Source: Strigamia acuminata (lineage: Eukaryota > Arthropoda > Chilopoda > Geophilomorpha > Linotaeniidae). From it: 64,000 nucleotides of DNA. How positions within the stretch are numbered: the stretch's first letter is position 1; every line of letters starts with the position of its first letter. The notes under the pieces are model-generated. The model was not told where the DNA came from. It searched no databases and saw only the letters and a list, made by a program, of their open reading frames with translations. Positions 26,624 to 36,245 of the stretch are shown here, in pieces. Position numbers and translations under genes: made by a program. The stretch is taken from the NCBI GenBank assembly GCA_949358305.1, contig OX442315.1, forward strand, positions 17,386,427 through 17,450,426, given 5' to 3'.

Positions 26624-28975
26624 ATGGCTTCACTTGGGATCCGTAAGTTTCGATCGTTTCTTTACGAGATATAATTTACCGTACAAACTTTAATTGTATG
26701 TAGCAAACGCTTTTCACGACAGTGAAGATGATTTTCTGGAAATACTTCCGGACTCTAAATTGATGGAAACTCCACTAAAGCTTATCGAATGGACTCCTGC
26801 TGGTGACCTACAATTAAACCAAGAAACTGCCCAGCTGTTAGATAAATTAGAAACACCCATCGTTGTTGTTGGTATTGCAGGGAGTTACAGATCGGGCAAA
26901 TCGTATCTTATGAATTTACTAGCAGGGAAAAAAACCGGTGATGATAACTTAGCATTTCCATATGGTATATAAAAATTGAAATTTTTGTTAATTCGTCCCT
27001 TGAGGTTTTGAATTGGGCTCGACTGTGGAATCACATACAAAAGGAATTTGGATTTGGTGTCGTCCGCATCCAATACTCGAAGACACTACACTAATTTTAA
27101 TGGACACTGAAGGATTAGATGACGTCAGCACAGTATGAAAATATTTCTTTTTTTCGGTTTTCAATTACTAAAGATGGATTTTCAGGGCGACGACAATCGT
27201 GACATGCAAATAATAGTTTTAACTCTTTTATTGAGTAGTTCATTTATTTATAACACCACTGGAAGAGTCGATAACAGTTTAATTAAGCAATTAGGGTAAT
27301 TTAATTTGTCATTTACACAATAAATAAGTAAATAAATGTATTAAAAACAATCCTTTTATTTTATATGAACAGATTTGTCTCCGAATTGACAAATTACATT
27401 CAAGTTAAGTCGGCACCGTCGGATCAAGTGCCCAATGACGTCGATTTCGATTTCTATTTTCCAGCTTTGGTGGTGACTGTTCGCGATTTTGTTTTGGAAC
27501 TGCAGATAGCAGGACAAACTGTTTGCGCAAGTGATTATTTTGAACATTGCCTCACTTTAAAAGAGACCAACACGAAAGGAAAGGGCAAAATCGCAGATTT
27601 CAATGAACCTCGTATTAAAATTCGAAAATATTTTCCAAAAAGCAAACGACACTGCTTTGTTTTACCCCAACCTGTAAAAAACTTTTGTTCTGAAGTCTTA
27701 AAGAAACTCTCGTTTCTTTCAATTGAAGAAATGAATCCAGAATTTCTTGCAAAGAGTAAGGAATATCAGAAATCGATTTTGAATATAAGTGGACTGAAAA
27801 GTTTTGGACAGTTTGATACAGTAAACGGCAGAAGTAAGTACAAATGTTATTATATTCTGCAATTTTATTAGTTAACTCGTTTTTTTGTTTCAGTGTTTAA
27901 TGATATGGCAACTTCGTATGTTATTTCTTTAATGTCTGGACAAATGCCGTGTATCCAGTCTGCACTCAAACTGACAGCCAGAAACGAAAACAAAAGAATT
28001 CTCGACGAATGTCTGAAGAAATATGACAAATATATGATTGAATTAAACTTTCCTTTAAGTCAGGAAGAACTGAGGAATGCACACGAAGCTACAGTAGATG
28101 ATATTACTAAAAGTTACAAACAGAAGATTATATTTGAGGAATCGGACGATTTTCAAGATGATTTAAAAGTAACGCTATGGAAATTTAGATTAATTTTATT
28201 GATTTTTTTTTTATGTTAATAATTTTGTTATTTAAAGAACAAAGTAGTGGTTGCATTCGAGAGAGTCGTAATGCTCAATGAAAATTCTTCACGAGAAACT
28301 TGCGAAGCGATTTTGAAGGATCTAAACGGAGTAATCGAGCAGAAGATGATGCAAAAATTCTATTTGTCTCCTGGTGGTTATGATTTGTACATGACTGATG
28401 TTAAAGAATTAAAGAATAAATATAACTCTGTGCAACATAAAGGTGTCAAGGTCAGTTCAACATCTCTATTTTGCATTTATTTTAGTGTTGGCAAAGTTTA
28501 ATTTATTTCAGAGCGAACAAGTTTTGTACGAGTTTATACAGAAGAAAGAACCAGAGATTAATAACATCATCGCAATTGACAGAGAAATGACAGCTGTCAA
28601 AGTTAAAGCGGAAGGTAGAATTTTCTATTTTAAAATATAATTTTTTCCGGTTAATGTTTCATGTATTAATGCTAAGGTGAAAAGAGACTGCGACAAGAAA
28701 TTGAGCTGCGAGAGAAAATGTTGCGTGACGAAGTGGAAGAAGCGAAGAAAAGGGAAGAAGTACTGCAAAAAACAATGGTAGAAACTAGAAAAGAAATGGA
28801 AGCAGAGTTCGAGAAACGACTGGAGCAACAGCGCGATGAATACGAACGATTCATGCAAGAAAGACAAACAACGCAAGAAGAAATTACTTCAGAATTGAGG
28901 CAAGAAATTGAGGGTTTAAAGAGTCGATTAAATTCCCAGACATCGACTTCCCGTCGACGATGCGTTATTTCATAA
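26624..28975 (+). CDS. guanylate-binding protein, GBP copy 2
   Basis: Nine exons join in frame: 26624-26642, 26704-26937, 27005-27132, 27186-27295, 27373-27833, 27894-28168, 28238-28450, 28512-28614, 28677-28975 (1842 nt, 613 aa). GTPase motifs are complete: P-loop [31 protein letters not shown]3 DTEGLDD, then GDDNRDMQIIVLTLLLSSS and G4 TVRD. The helical domain has GQMPCIQSALKLTA and LSPGGYDLYMTDVKELK. The last exon is a long Glu/Arg/Lys coiled coil ending in the CaaX box CVIS. Exons 3, 4, 6 and 8 have the same lengths as in copy 1, so the two arose by tandem duplication. It is closer to copy 3 than to copy 1, sharing TPLK.IEWTP and a 19-nt first exon. Likely a membrane-targeted dynamin-superfamily GTPase of cell-autonomous defence. 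Confidence 0.93.
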
Positions 28976-29328
28976 AATTGAAATATTTCTATTTGATATA
29001 CAGTAATTAATTTTTTTTATTTTGTAAATGTTTTATACGTACTTATTAATCTACGAAAAGTGGAATTGAATTCAGCATTTCAAAAACAATGTAGGATAGT
29101 TGAACAGTTGATGATAGGTAGAGCGAAACTCGGGTTTGAAAGCGATCCAGGAAGAAAAGAAAATTATACAGATATACCAATAATTTGTAGTTTTATGTAA
29201 ATGCACTGGGTACAATTCTGGTCGTCACATTTTTAATGTACCGGTATAAAAAAATTCTAACTTATATCTTAAATTATATTTTTTTGTGAAAGGTATTATA
29301 TTGTAATCATGTAATTGTAATCCAAATG
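28976..29328. other. 3' flank of GBP copy 2
   Basis: AT-rich sequence that probably includes the 3' UTR; an AATAAA lies at 29330, at the start of the tandem repeat. No other gene seen. Confidence 0.4.
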
Positions 29329-29503
29329 AAATAAAAATAAACATAAACCTATTAATGTTGCAAAATAAAAATAAACATAAACCTATTAATGTTGTAAAAT
29401 AAAAATAAACATAAACCTATTAATGTTGTAAAATAAAAATAAACATAAACCTATTCATGTTGTAAAATAAAAATAAACATAAACCTATTCATGTTGTAAA
29501 ATA
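29329..29503. repeat. 34-bp tandem repeat, five copies
   Basis: Five head-to-tail copies of a 34-bp unit containing AAACATAAACCTATTAATG, nearly identical (one TTGC/TTGT change, and ATTAATG/ATTCATG in the last two). Each copy carries AATAAA, so the tract offers several polyadenylation signals downstream of GBP copy 2. Confidence 0.9.
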
Positions 29504-29569
29504 GACAAAAACTCTAACCTGTGCTAACCACATTAGGGCTCTGAACATAACGTAGTGTACAGTCAAGTA

Positions 29570-30209
29570 CAGGGTGGGCCAAAAGTCACGAACTGGTTTG
29601 AAGTTTTAATAACTTTTTTATTTTTTTTGTTTAAAATTTACAATATTATAGAATCTTGTACAGTAAATATGGGAAATAAATTTACTCTACCGGTAGGTGT
29701 AAAAAATCACATCTTTTAAATGGTGTCCATTTTCTGCTTTGCACAGTTGAACCCTTTCTTAGGCGTTTATCAAACACATCTTACTTGTAGTGTTTCAGAT
29801 TTCAGTGCTCTGATTTCATGTTGTTCTTCAATTGTTGGAGGGTCTGAGGCTTGGAAAGGGTGCAACTGTATTAGTTTTCATCAGAATAAAGAATCCAAAA
29901 TAAACGATTAATACATATAGCACTTGATTCACACGATCACTAAATCCATTTTTTCACTTTACAAAAACTACCCATCATGCAATGTCATTAATGGTAATAA
30001 CAATCTCGTTCCTTAAATCAACATACGTAACAAAAACTCTCTAACAAACTGTGCAAAGCAGAAAATTTAAAACTTGACAATTTTCACACGAGTGTAAATT
30101 TATTTCCCATATTTAATAAACAATATTCTGTGATATTGTAAATTTTAAACAAAAAAATAAAAAAAGTTATTAAAACTTCGGTACAGTTCATGCCTTTTGG
30201 CCCACCCTG
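29570..30209. mobile_element. foldback mariner-type MITE
   Basis: A 640-bp element flanked by TA on both sides (29568-29569 and 30210-30211). Its ends are inverted copies beginning CAGGGTGGGCCAAAAG, and inverted similarity continues for over 100 bp (GAAGTTTTAATAACTTTTTT, TTTAAAATTTACAATAT, ATATGGGAAATAAATTTAC). No transposase ORF survives. TA target sites and CAGGG-type ends point to the Tc1/mariner superfamily. Confidence 0.85.
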
Positions 30210-30370
30210 TACAAAAATTCTTATGAGGATAATTGTTCCTCTTTTTTTATAGATGAACATTTAAAAAATATTAGATAGAAGTAGAATAAACTTCATTATT
30301 CCTTTATTTCAACCTTAATTCAAAATACCAGGGAGATGTAAAATAAGAATTAAAAAACCTGGGACATGGG

Positions 30371-30553
30371 TGTTGTGTTCTTATTCGTGATGGAGATAAT
30401 GATTGTGGATGAAGCAAGGAAGATGCGTGTCAAGCGGCCATATTTGCATAAGTGAATTTATTAAGTCAAAAGTTAACACAGGTGGCGCTGCGCAAAGGTA
30501 GCGTCACAAATCAACAGGAAATGACAATTACAGAATGGAGTACAGACACTCCA
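30371..30553 (-). repeat. 3' LTR of Gypsy element
   Basis: 183 bp, running from TGTTGTGTTC to GACACTCCA as read on the + strand. By eye it is the same as the copy at 35079-35261. Flanked outside by ATGGG. Confidence 0.95.
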
Positions 30554-30702
30554 ACATCCCCTCAATTGTGAGGCGGAAGAAGAGCAATTTTAACATTGTA
30601 GTCAATCGACTTGTAATAATTGAAGAATGTAATAAAACGAGAATACACAATCAATTGACACTGAGTAATGATAAAACTGACACTCAATTACACACAAAAG
30701 TT

Positions 30703-33700
30703 CTACGCATCGGGAAAGCCATAAAACTTGGTTTGGGTCCTAGCTCGTTGTGGTCGTGGGCTGCGCGCTGGTTGCTGTGGAAGCGGAGGCGGAGTCGGAG
30801 GACGCGGAGGTGAGCGTGGGACGTGAGCTGCGACATTTGGTTGCACGATTGCAGGTCCGGGAGTCGGTGGTGGCGGAGTCGTGGTCAACGAAGCAGGAAA
30901 ATTAAAAGGAGGTTCTTGGAAGTTCTCCTCCCCCATTGGAATTGGCTTGCCAATAACCAATCGCTTGCGAATCTGGTCGATATGGCGAGACCACACTACC
31001 GTAGTAGCGACTTCCACCTTGTACGTCGTGGACGAAATTTTCTCCAAAATGATCGCCGGAACCCACTTCTCGCCGTGGCGATAGTCGCGCACGAAAACTG
31101 GATCCCCTGCCTCAAAGTTCCTGGCGGTGTCCGCAACTGTGATGTCCGGGAGCAGGCGAGGATTGAGGAGGTGAAGTCGCGAGCGCAGCTGGCGCTGTGT
31201 GAAGACTTCAGCCGGAGACTTCCGCAAAGTCGCATGTGGCGTCGAGCGATACGAGAACAGGAACTGCAAAAGTGCTTCGGTGAGCGAAAAATTGAGTTTG
31301 ATTAATTTGTCCATTTGGTTTTTAAACGTCTTGACGAATCCCTCAACCGCGCCATTTGTTGCTGGGTGGTACGGCGGAGAAAACGTGTGGCGGACGCCAT
31401 TTTCCGCCAAAAACTGCTGGAACTCGGACGCGGTGAATTGTGGCCCGTTATCCGAGTGGACGTGGATCGGCAGGCCGTGCTGGCAGAACCACTCCTTCAA
31501 CACTGCGACGGTGGCTGCAGCTGTTGTTGTTGACATGGCGCGAATCTCGCACCATTTCGATTTCGCATCGATGGCTAGCAGGAACATCTTGTTGTGGAAT
31601 GGTCCAGCGAAATCGATGTGGATCCTACCCCAAACCTCGTCCGGTATTGGCCAGCGAATGTCTGAAGTGCGTGGAGGATCTGGGAGCGCCCGTTGGCAAG
31701 CATCACATAGGCGCACGGTGCGTTCTACGTCGGCGTCGATTCCCGGCCACCAGACCGTGGCGCGCGCAAGTGACTTGGTGCGCACAATACCGTAGTGGCC
31801 TGCATGCAACTCCGCTAGAATTGCAGCGCGCAGGCCGACCGGAACCACGAGTCTGTCGAATAAAAACAAATAATTATTAAAAACCGAAAAGGAATCACGA
31901 TGCTTGTAGAAGGGAGCTGTCTCGGGCGTATGCTGTTGCCATCCTGTGCGTGTGCATTCGAGCACAGTCTGCAACAATGCATCGTTTTCGTAAGAAGCTT
32001 GCAGAGAAGCCGCCGAGACTGGAAATTGATGTAACGATGACGAAAAGATTTCAATTGCGCCGATTTCGAGGTCTTCTGTCGCGTCGACGAGTGGCTGCGG
32101 GTTTCTCGAGAGTCCGTCAGCAATAGCGTTATCCGAAGCGGGAACATGCGAAATTTCGTAGTCGTACGCCGACAGGAAGACGGCCCAGCGGTGAAGGCGT
32201 GCAGCCACGACTTGGTTGCACCCTTTTTTGTCGCCGAAAATGGAGACCAACGGCTTGTGGTCTGTTCGAAGCAGAAATCGTCGTCCAAACAAGTAGTGGT
32301 GGAATTTTCGAATTCCATACACTATTGCGTATCCTTCGCGCTCGATTTGCGCGTAGTTGCGCTGAGCAGCTGACAGGAGCGATGATGCGAAGGCGATTGG
32401 GTGGTGTACGCCGGCGTTGTCGACGTGCGAGAGGAAAGCGCCCACTCCGACGGGAGATGCGTCGACCGTGAGGTACACGGGCTTCTTCTGGTCGTAATGG
32501 GTTAGAGCTGACTCCGTTGACACCGAATTTCGCACACACTGCCATGCTGCTTCGTGCTGCTTGTCCCACGTCCATTTGGCGCCGTCACGAGTGAGACTAT
32601 AAAGAGGTTCAAGAGTTGTTGATAAATTAGCAACGAAACGACCGTAGTAGTTCACAAGGCCGATGAACGATTTTAGCGAGGTGACATCCGTTGGACGCGA
32701 GGAGTTACGAAGGGGCGCCAATTTGGAATTAATCGGCGAAATCCCTTGCTTCGAAATTCTTAAACCCAAAAATTCAACCGATGGTTGCAAAAACTTGCAC
32801 TTGGATTCGTTGAGCGTGAGTCCGTTCGCGTCGAAAGTAGCAAGGAGGTTGTCGAGATTTTGCAGGTGCACGTCGTTGGTTGGCCCGGTGACGGCTGAGT
32901 CGTCGATGTAAGGTTGTGTGTTCCCCACATCAGCCAATAAACCGTCCATCGTGCGCTGGAAAAGAGCCGGAGCTGTGGATATGCCATAAAATAATCGATT
33001 AACGCGAAAAAGTCCGATGTGCGTATTTATGGTGCAAACGTCCTTGCTCTTGTCGTCCAACTCCAATTGATTGTAGGCGTGGTTCATGTCGAGGGTCGAA
33101 TAAGTTTCGCCACCCGACAATTTATTCGCCACGTCCGCAAACAACGGCAGCGGATACGAACAAGGCAACACAGCTTTATTCACGGTGCGGTTGTAGCACC
33201 CCGCGATCTTCATGGTCCCGTCAGTCTTCCGCACGTGCATGATAGGCGTCGCCCATCGTGATGAAGCCACGGGAGTAATGATGCCAAGGTCCTGCAGACG
33301 ACGCAACTCGAGCTCGAGGTCGGGCTTAATCGCCAACGGAACCGGATAGGCTTTCAAAAAAATCGGTGAAAAGTTCTGGTCAACGTCGATACTCACGGTG
33401 GCCGTCGAAAGTCGGCCAATCTCGTTCCTGAACACATGTTTGTGCTTCGAGAGGATCGTTTTGAGCGATGACAGCGATTGTGCGCTCACGGAGCCGTGTG
33501 GAGCAGTTGACGTCGAAGGGGCAGCAATTTCGATTGGCGGTGGAGCAGCTGGTTTGGCAGGCGGCGGAGCGTGTGTCGCACGATTGCGTAGCTTATCAGC
33601 GGCCATGGGTGTGGGCACAGCACCTGCAACGGGCTTGAGGGCGTACACGACAGCACCCATGTGTTCCTTGGTGGATTCCAGCAGGCCAAACGCATCGAGC

Positions 33701-34908
33701 CAGTCGCGGCCTAACAGCGGAACGGCGCCTTTCGAGGCGATGCAGAGCGACAAGCAATAAAGTTTCTCGTTGTAGTAAACTGGAACCTCGCACACGCCGT
33801 CCACGGACATGACGTGCCCGTCGTACGATGACATCTGGATGTGTAACGGCTGTAATGGAAATTCTTTGAAATATCGATTATACAGTTTGCGAGAAATAAA
33901 CGTTGCGCCAGCGCCGGTGTCGATTTGCATTCCAAGTTTGGTGTTTGCAATCAAAAGTTCCAAAACTAGCGGCTTGGTGTGGCGTATGTTGACAGCATTC
34001 ACAGTCGGCGTGGACACGTTGGTAGTTGGCTCAATCGCGTAGAAGGTGAGCTGTCGCGGCATCGGTTCGATCGCGTGATTTGGCATCGAAGTCGTCGTCG
34101 CTTTTCTGCATACCGTCTTGAGATGTCCGTCGAGGCCGCAGTTGTGGCACTTGGCGTGCCGCCACTTACAGTCAGATCGTCGGTGATCCGTTCCCCCACA
34201 CGATGGGCAGCTGTTGGGGTCCCAAGCGTGTTTGGCTGGAGTCTGCTTGCCGTGCGACGTGGCGGAGCTCTTCTGGAAGCGTTTTCCACCCGTCTGTCGC
34301 TTCGAATTAAATTTCGCCTTGGCGGCGGAGTTATTATTGGAATTGCTGACCTGATGTACTGCTGTTGTGGGTCTTGCGAAGCTCGCAAGGTCGGAACTGG
34401 CCAACTCCGCTGCTGACGCTGCGTCGAGGGCTTCGGCGAACGTCATGTCCTTCTTCAAAACGAGCGTTTCCTGCACGTTTCGCAAGTTGAGGCCCCAAAT
34501 AAATTGGTTTCGCAGCTCGTCGTCCAGCTTGTCTCCGAATTCACAGTATCGTGTCAGCACTTGCAACTCCACGGCGAAATCACCCACCAACTCGTTGGGC
34601 GCGCGAGTGCGGGAACGGAAGCGCATAACTGCACTTTGCGCGAGCGGCTTTGGTTTCTGGTGCTTCTGCATTAGGGCGACCACATCGGCGTACTTCATCG
34701 TGGTCGGATCCTTCGGCCTGGCTAAATCCGTGATTCGTTTGAACGTCGCCATTCCTACGCAGGCGAGCAGGAAATTGACTTTGTCCGTGTCGGCGTCCAC
34801 TTTGTTTACTGCGAAGACGCATTTCATCTGCGAAATATACGTCTCCCAGTCGTCGTTGGGATCGTACTTATCCGGTGTGCCGACGTTTGGCATCGTGGAA
34901 AGCAACAA
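30703..34908 (-). CDS. gag-pol polyprotein of Ty3/Gypsy retrotransposon
   Basis: Single 1401-aa frame with no gag/pol frameshift. In order: a gag-like region (about 1-260) ending in a CCHC zinc knuckle (CHNCGLDGHLKTVC); an aspartic protease with IDTGAGATF, followed by LLGRDWL; reverse transcriptase with the active-site YIDD; RNase H (VDASPVGVGAFL); and integrase with an HHCC zinc domain (ELHAGHYG ... LCDACQ) and DDE core residues (IDFAGPF, HSDNGPQF, and Glu in GAVEGF). All visible catalytic residues are present, so the element may be mobilisation-competent. GC and codon use are richer than the surrounding host DNA. The C-terminus is Pro-rich, with no envelope gene. Confidence 0.97.
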   Translation of the reverse strand: MLLSTMPNVGTPDKYDPNDDWETYISQMKCVFAVNKVDADTDKVNFLLACVGMATFKRITDLARPKDPTTMKYADVVALMQKHQKPKPLAQSAVMRFRSRTRAPNELVGDFAVELQVLTRYCEFGDKLDDELRNQFIWGLNLRNVQETLVLKKDMTFAEALDAASAAELASSDLASFARPTTAVHQVSNSNNNSAAKAKFNSKRQTGGKRFQKSSATSHGKQTPAKHAWDPNSCPSCGGTDHRRSDCKWRHAKCHNCGLDGHLKTVCRKATTTSMPNHAIEPMPRQLTFYAIEPTTNVSTPTVNAVNIRHTKPLVLELLIANTKLGMQIDTGAGATFISRKLYNRYFKEFPLQPLHIQMSSYDGHVMSVDGVCEVPVYYNEKLYCLSLCIASKGAVPLLGRDWLDAFGLLESTKEHMGAVVYALKPVAGAVPTPMAADKLRNRATHAPPPAKPAAPPPIEIAAPSTSTAPHGSVSAQSLSSLKTILSKHKHVFRNEIGRLSTATVSIDVDQNFSPIFLKAYPVPLAIKPDLELELRRLQDLGIITPVASSRWATPIMHVRKTDGTMKIAGCYNRTVNKAVLPCSYPLPLFADVANKLSGGETYSTLDMNHAYNQLELDDKSKDVCTINTHIGLFRVNRLFYGISTAPALFQRTMDGLLADVGNTQPYIDDSAVTGPTNDVHLQNLDNLLATFDANGLTLNESKCKFLQPSVEFLGLRISKQGISPINSKLAPLRNSSRPTDVTSLKSFIGLVNYYGRFVANLSTTLEPLYSLTRDGAKWTWDKQHEAAWQCVRNSVSTESALTHYDQKKPVYLTVDASPVGVGAFLSHVDNAGVHHPIAFASSLLSAAQRNYAQIEREGYAIVYGIRKFHHYLFGRRFLLRTDHKPLVSIFGDKKGCNQVVAARLHRWAVFLSAYDYEISHVPASDNAIADGLSRNPQPLVDATEDLEIGAIEIFSSSLHQFPVSAASLQASYENDALLQTVLECTRTGWQQHTPETAPFYKHRDSFSVFNNYLFLFDRLVVPVGLRAAILAELHAGHYGIVRTKSLARATVWWPGIDADVERTVRLCDACQRALPDPPRTSDIRWPIPDEVWGRIHIDFAGPFHNKMFLLAIDAKSKWCEIRAMSTTTAAATVAVLKEWFCQHGLPIHVHSDNGPQFTASEFQQFLAENGVRHTFSPPYHPATNGAVEGFVKTFKNQMDKLIKLNFSLTEALLQFLFSYRSTPHATLRKSPAEVFTQRQLRSRLHLLNPRLLPDITVADTARNFEAGDPVFVRDYRHGEKWVPAIILEKISSTTYKVEVATTVVWSRHIDQIRKRLVIGKPIPMGEENFQEPPFNFPASLTTTPPPPTPGPAIVQPNVAAHVPRSPPRPPTPPPLPQQPARSPRPQRARTQTKFYGFPDA

Positions 34909-35078
34909 AGTTGAAGGAAGCGCAACACAAAGACAAAACGGAGGACTAGGCCTACTTTTGGGTCCGCGAGGTCCGCGTGGTCAGCGTGGTCAGCAAAAGT
35001 TCGAAAAAGTCGCTATTTTTGCACGAAAAAGTTCACAATAAAGAATGTGGATTCTTGTATTACCATCTCGTCGCCAAT

Positions 35079-35261
35079 TGTTGTGTTCTTATTCGTGATG
35101 GAGATAATGATTGTGGATGAAGCAAGGAAGATGCGTGTCAAGCGGCCATATTTGCATAAGTGAATTTATTAAGTCAAAAGTTAACACAGGTGGCGCTGCG
35201 CAAAGGTAGCGTCACAAATCAACAGGAAATGACAATTACAGAATGGAGTACAGACACTCCA
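35079..35261 (-). repeat. 5' LTR of Gypsy element (promoter side)
   Basis: The second 183-bp LTR. In element orientation it is followed by ATTGGCGACGAGATGG (35063-35078), the likely primer-binding region; I did not identify the cognate tRNA. Its outer end abuts the ATGGG duplication. Confidence 0.95.
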
Positions 35262-35499
35262 ATGGGCGAAAAGAAAAGAAAAAGATTCCAAAAAGTATAA
35301 ATTAGTGCAAAATAGCCATAGTTAATAGAAATACTGTTATAACCATTTCCTAATGTGCATATTTTGTATGATATAATCACTATTAACCTATTGAGCTTTG
35401 GCAACCGAACAATGGCTCCAGGCTATTTCTATTGACATGCATTTGAAAATTGATGAAAAACAGATAGAAAGCAAAACAATACATGAAATATAAAGAGAT

Positions 35500-35730
35500 T
35501 TAGTCTTGCCAAAAATTTCTGTTGGTAGAATTATCAACCAGTTCAAAACAACTGCCCTACTTGCAATTAGGAAATTAACTTGCAAACCAAAGATAACTTC
35601 AAAACGAAATGACAAAGATTTGTGCAAGATTATAAAATTTGATTATCATTCATGTTGTTCATTTGTTGTGAAATCTGCAGTTTCTAATATTACAGCATGG
35701 TTTAGCTTTCAACGTATAAAATGAGTTGCC
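35500..35730 (+). pseudogene. Tc1-like transposase fragment
   Basis: A frame starting near 35506 reads PKISVGRIINQFKTTA, then PKITSKRNDKDLCKIIK, matching the helix-turn-helix part of Tc1 transposases (SxVGRIxxQFKxTG ... GRPRKTxxRxDRxI). Only the DNA-binding part is visible and it is degenerate; no DDE catalytic domain follows. It is a relic lying between the Gypsy element and GBP copy 3. Confidence 0.6.
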
Positions 35731-36141
35731 CATCTCATGGATATGCCTCACAGTTGTACCAGGGGGCAAAATCTATGCAAGGGTTTAAGGTTTGGAATGT
35801 GTGTGGTTATCCACACTTGTTAGATTCCAATGAATGTATTAGTTTGCATTTTTTTTTTAAATTTATGCTATTCCCACAAAATAATCATTAATTTTCTTTC
35901 AAAGTAACAAAAACTTTTAGAAAAACACAAATATTGACTTTTAATTATTTATATTTAAATTTCTCTATTTTATACTATTTCTTCTACAGGGTGTATTTTG
36001 GTGACCCAGGATAACCACAACTGAGAAGAGTTACACTTTGCTTTATTCATTTCACCGAGCCCAACCCTGATTCCACGCGATCATCTATAGGGTTTCTTTC
36101 CCACAGCGAGAAAGGAGATTTGGAAATTGTAACTGTAAATT
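35731..36141. other. spacer upstream of GBP copy 3
   Basis: AT-rich sequence between the Tc1 relic and GBP copy 3. A single CTACAGGGTGTATTTTGGTG near 35985-36004 resembles a transposon end, but I found no partner. Confidence 0.35.
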
Positions 36142-36151
36142 GAAACTGAAA
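36142..36151 (+). promoter_or_regulatory. IRF/ISRE-type element upstream of GBP copy 3
   Basis: TTGAAACTGAAAGA contains a perfect GAAANNGAAA interferon-regulatory-factor core, about 95 bp before the ATG of copy 3. Vertebrate GBP promoters carry such elements. Here it is a sequence match in the expected place, untested. Confidence 0.5.
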
Positions 36152-36245
36152 GAATTCTGGCCAATCATGAGCATGTGAAATTGCTTTATAACCGACTAAG
36201 AAAAAACAAACAATTTTATTTCATTCCGGGATTCCACGGGTTCCA

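Larger units (their letters stand above)
30371..35261 (-). mobile_element. intact Ty3/Gypsy LTR retrotransposon
   Basis: A 4891-bp element on the minus strand, flanked by the 5-bp duplication ATGGG (30366-30370 and 35262-35266). The 183-bp LTRs, which begin TG and end CA on the + strand, look identical over their whole length. One uninterrupted gag-pol frame fills most of the interior, with no env ORF. The order protease - RT - RNase H - integrase is the Ty3/Gypsy order. Identical LTRs and an open frame indicate very recent insertion. The left LTR is the 3' LTR; a G-rich tract (GAGGGGATGT, minus strand, 30554-30563) next to it is the likely polypurine tract. Confidence 0.97.

Noticed and set aside
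30823-35041. Several + strand ORFs of 80-224 aa
   Set aside because: All lie antisense to the GC-richer gag-pol frame of the Gypsy element and have no recognisable motifs.
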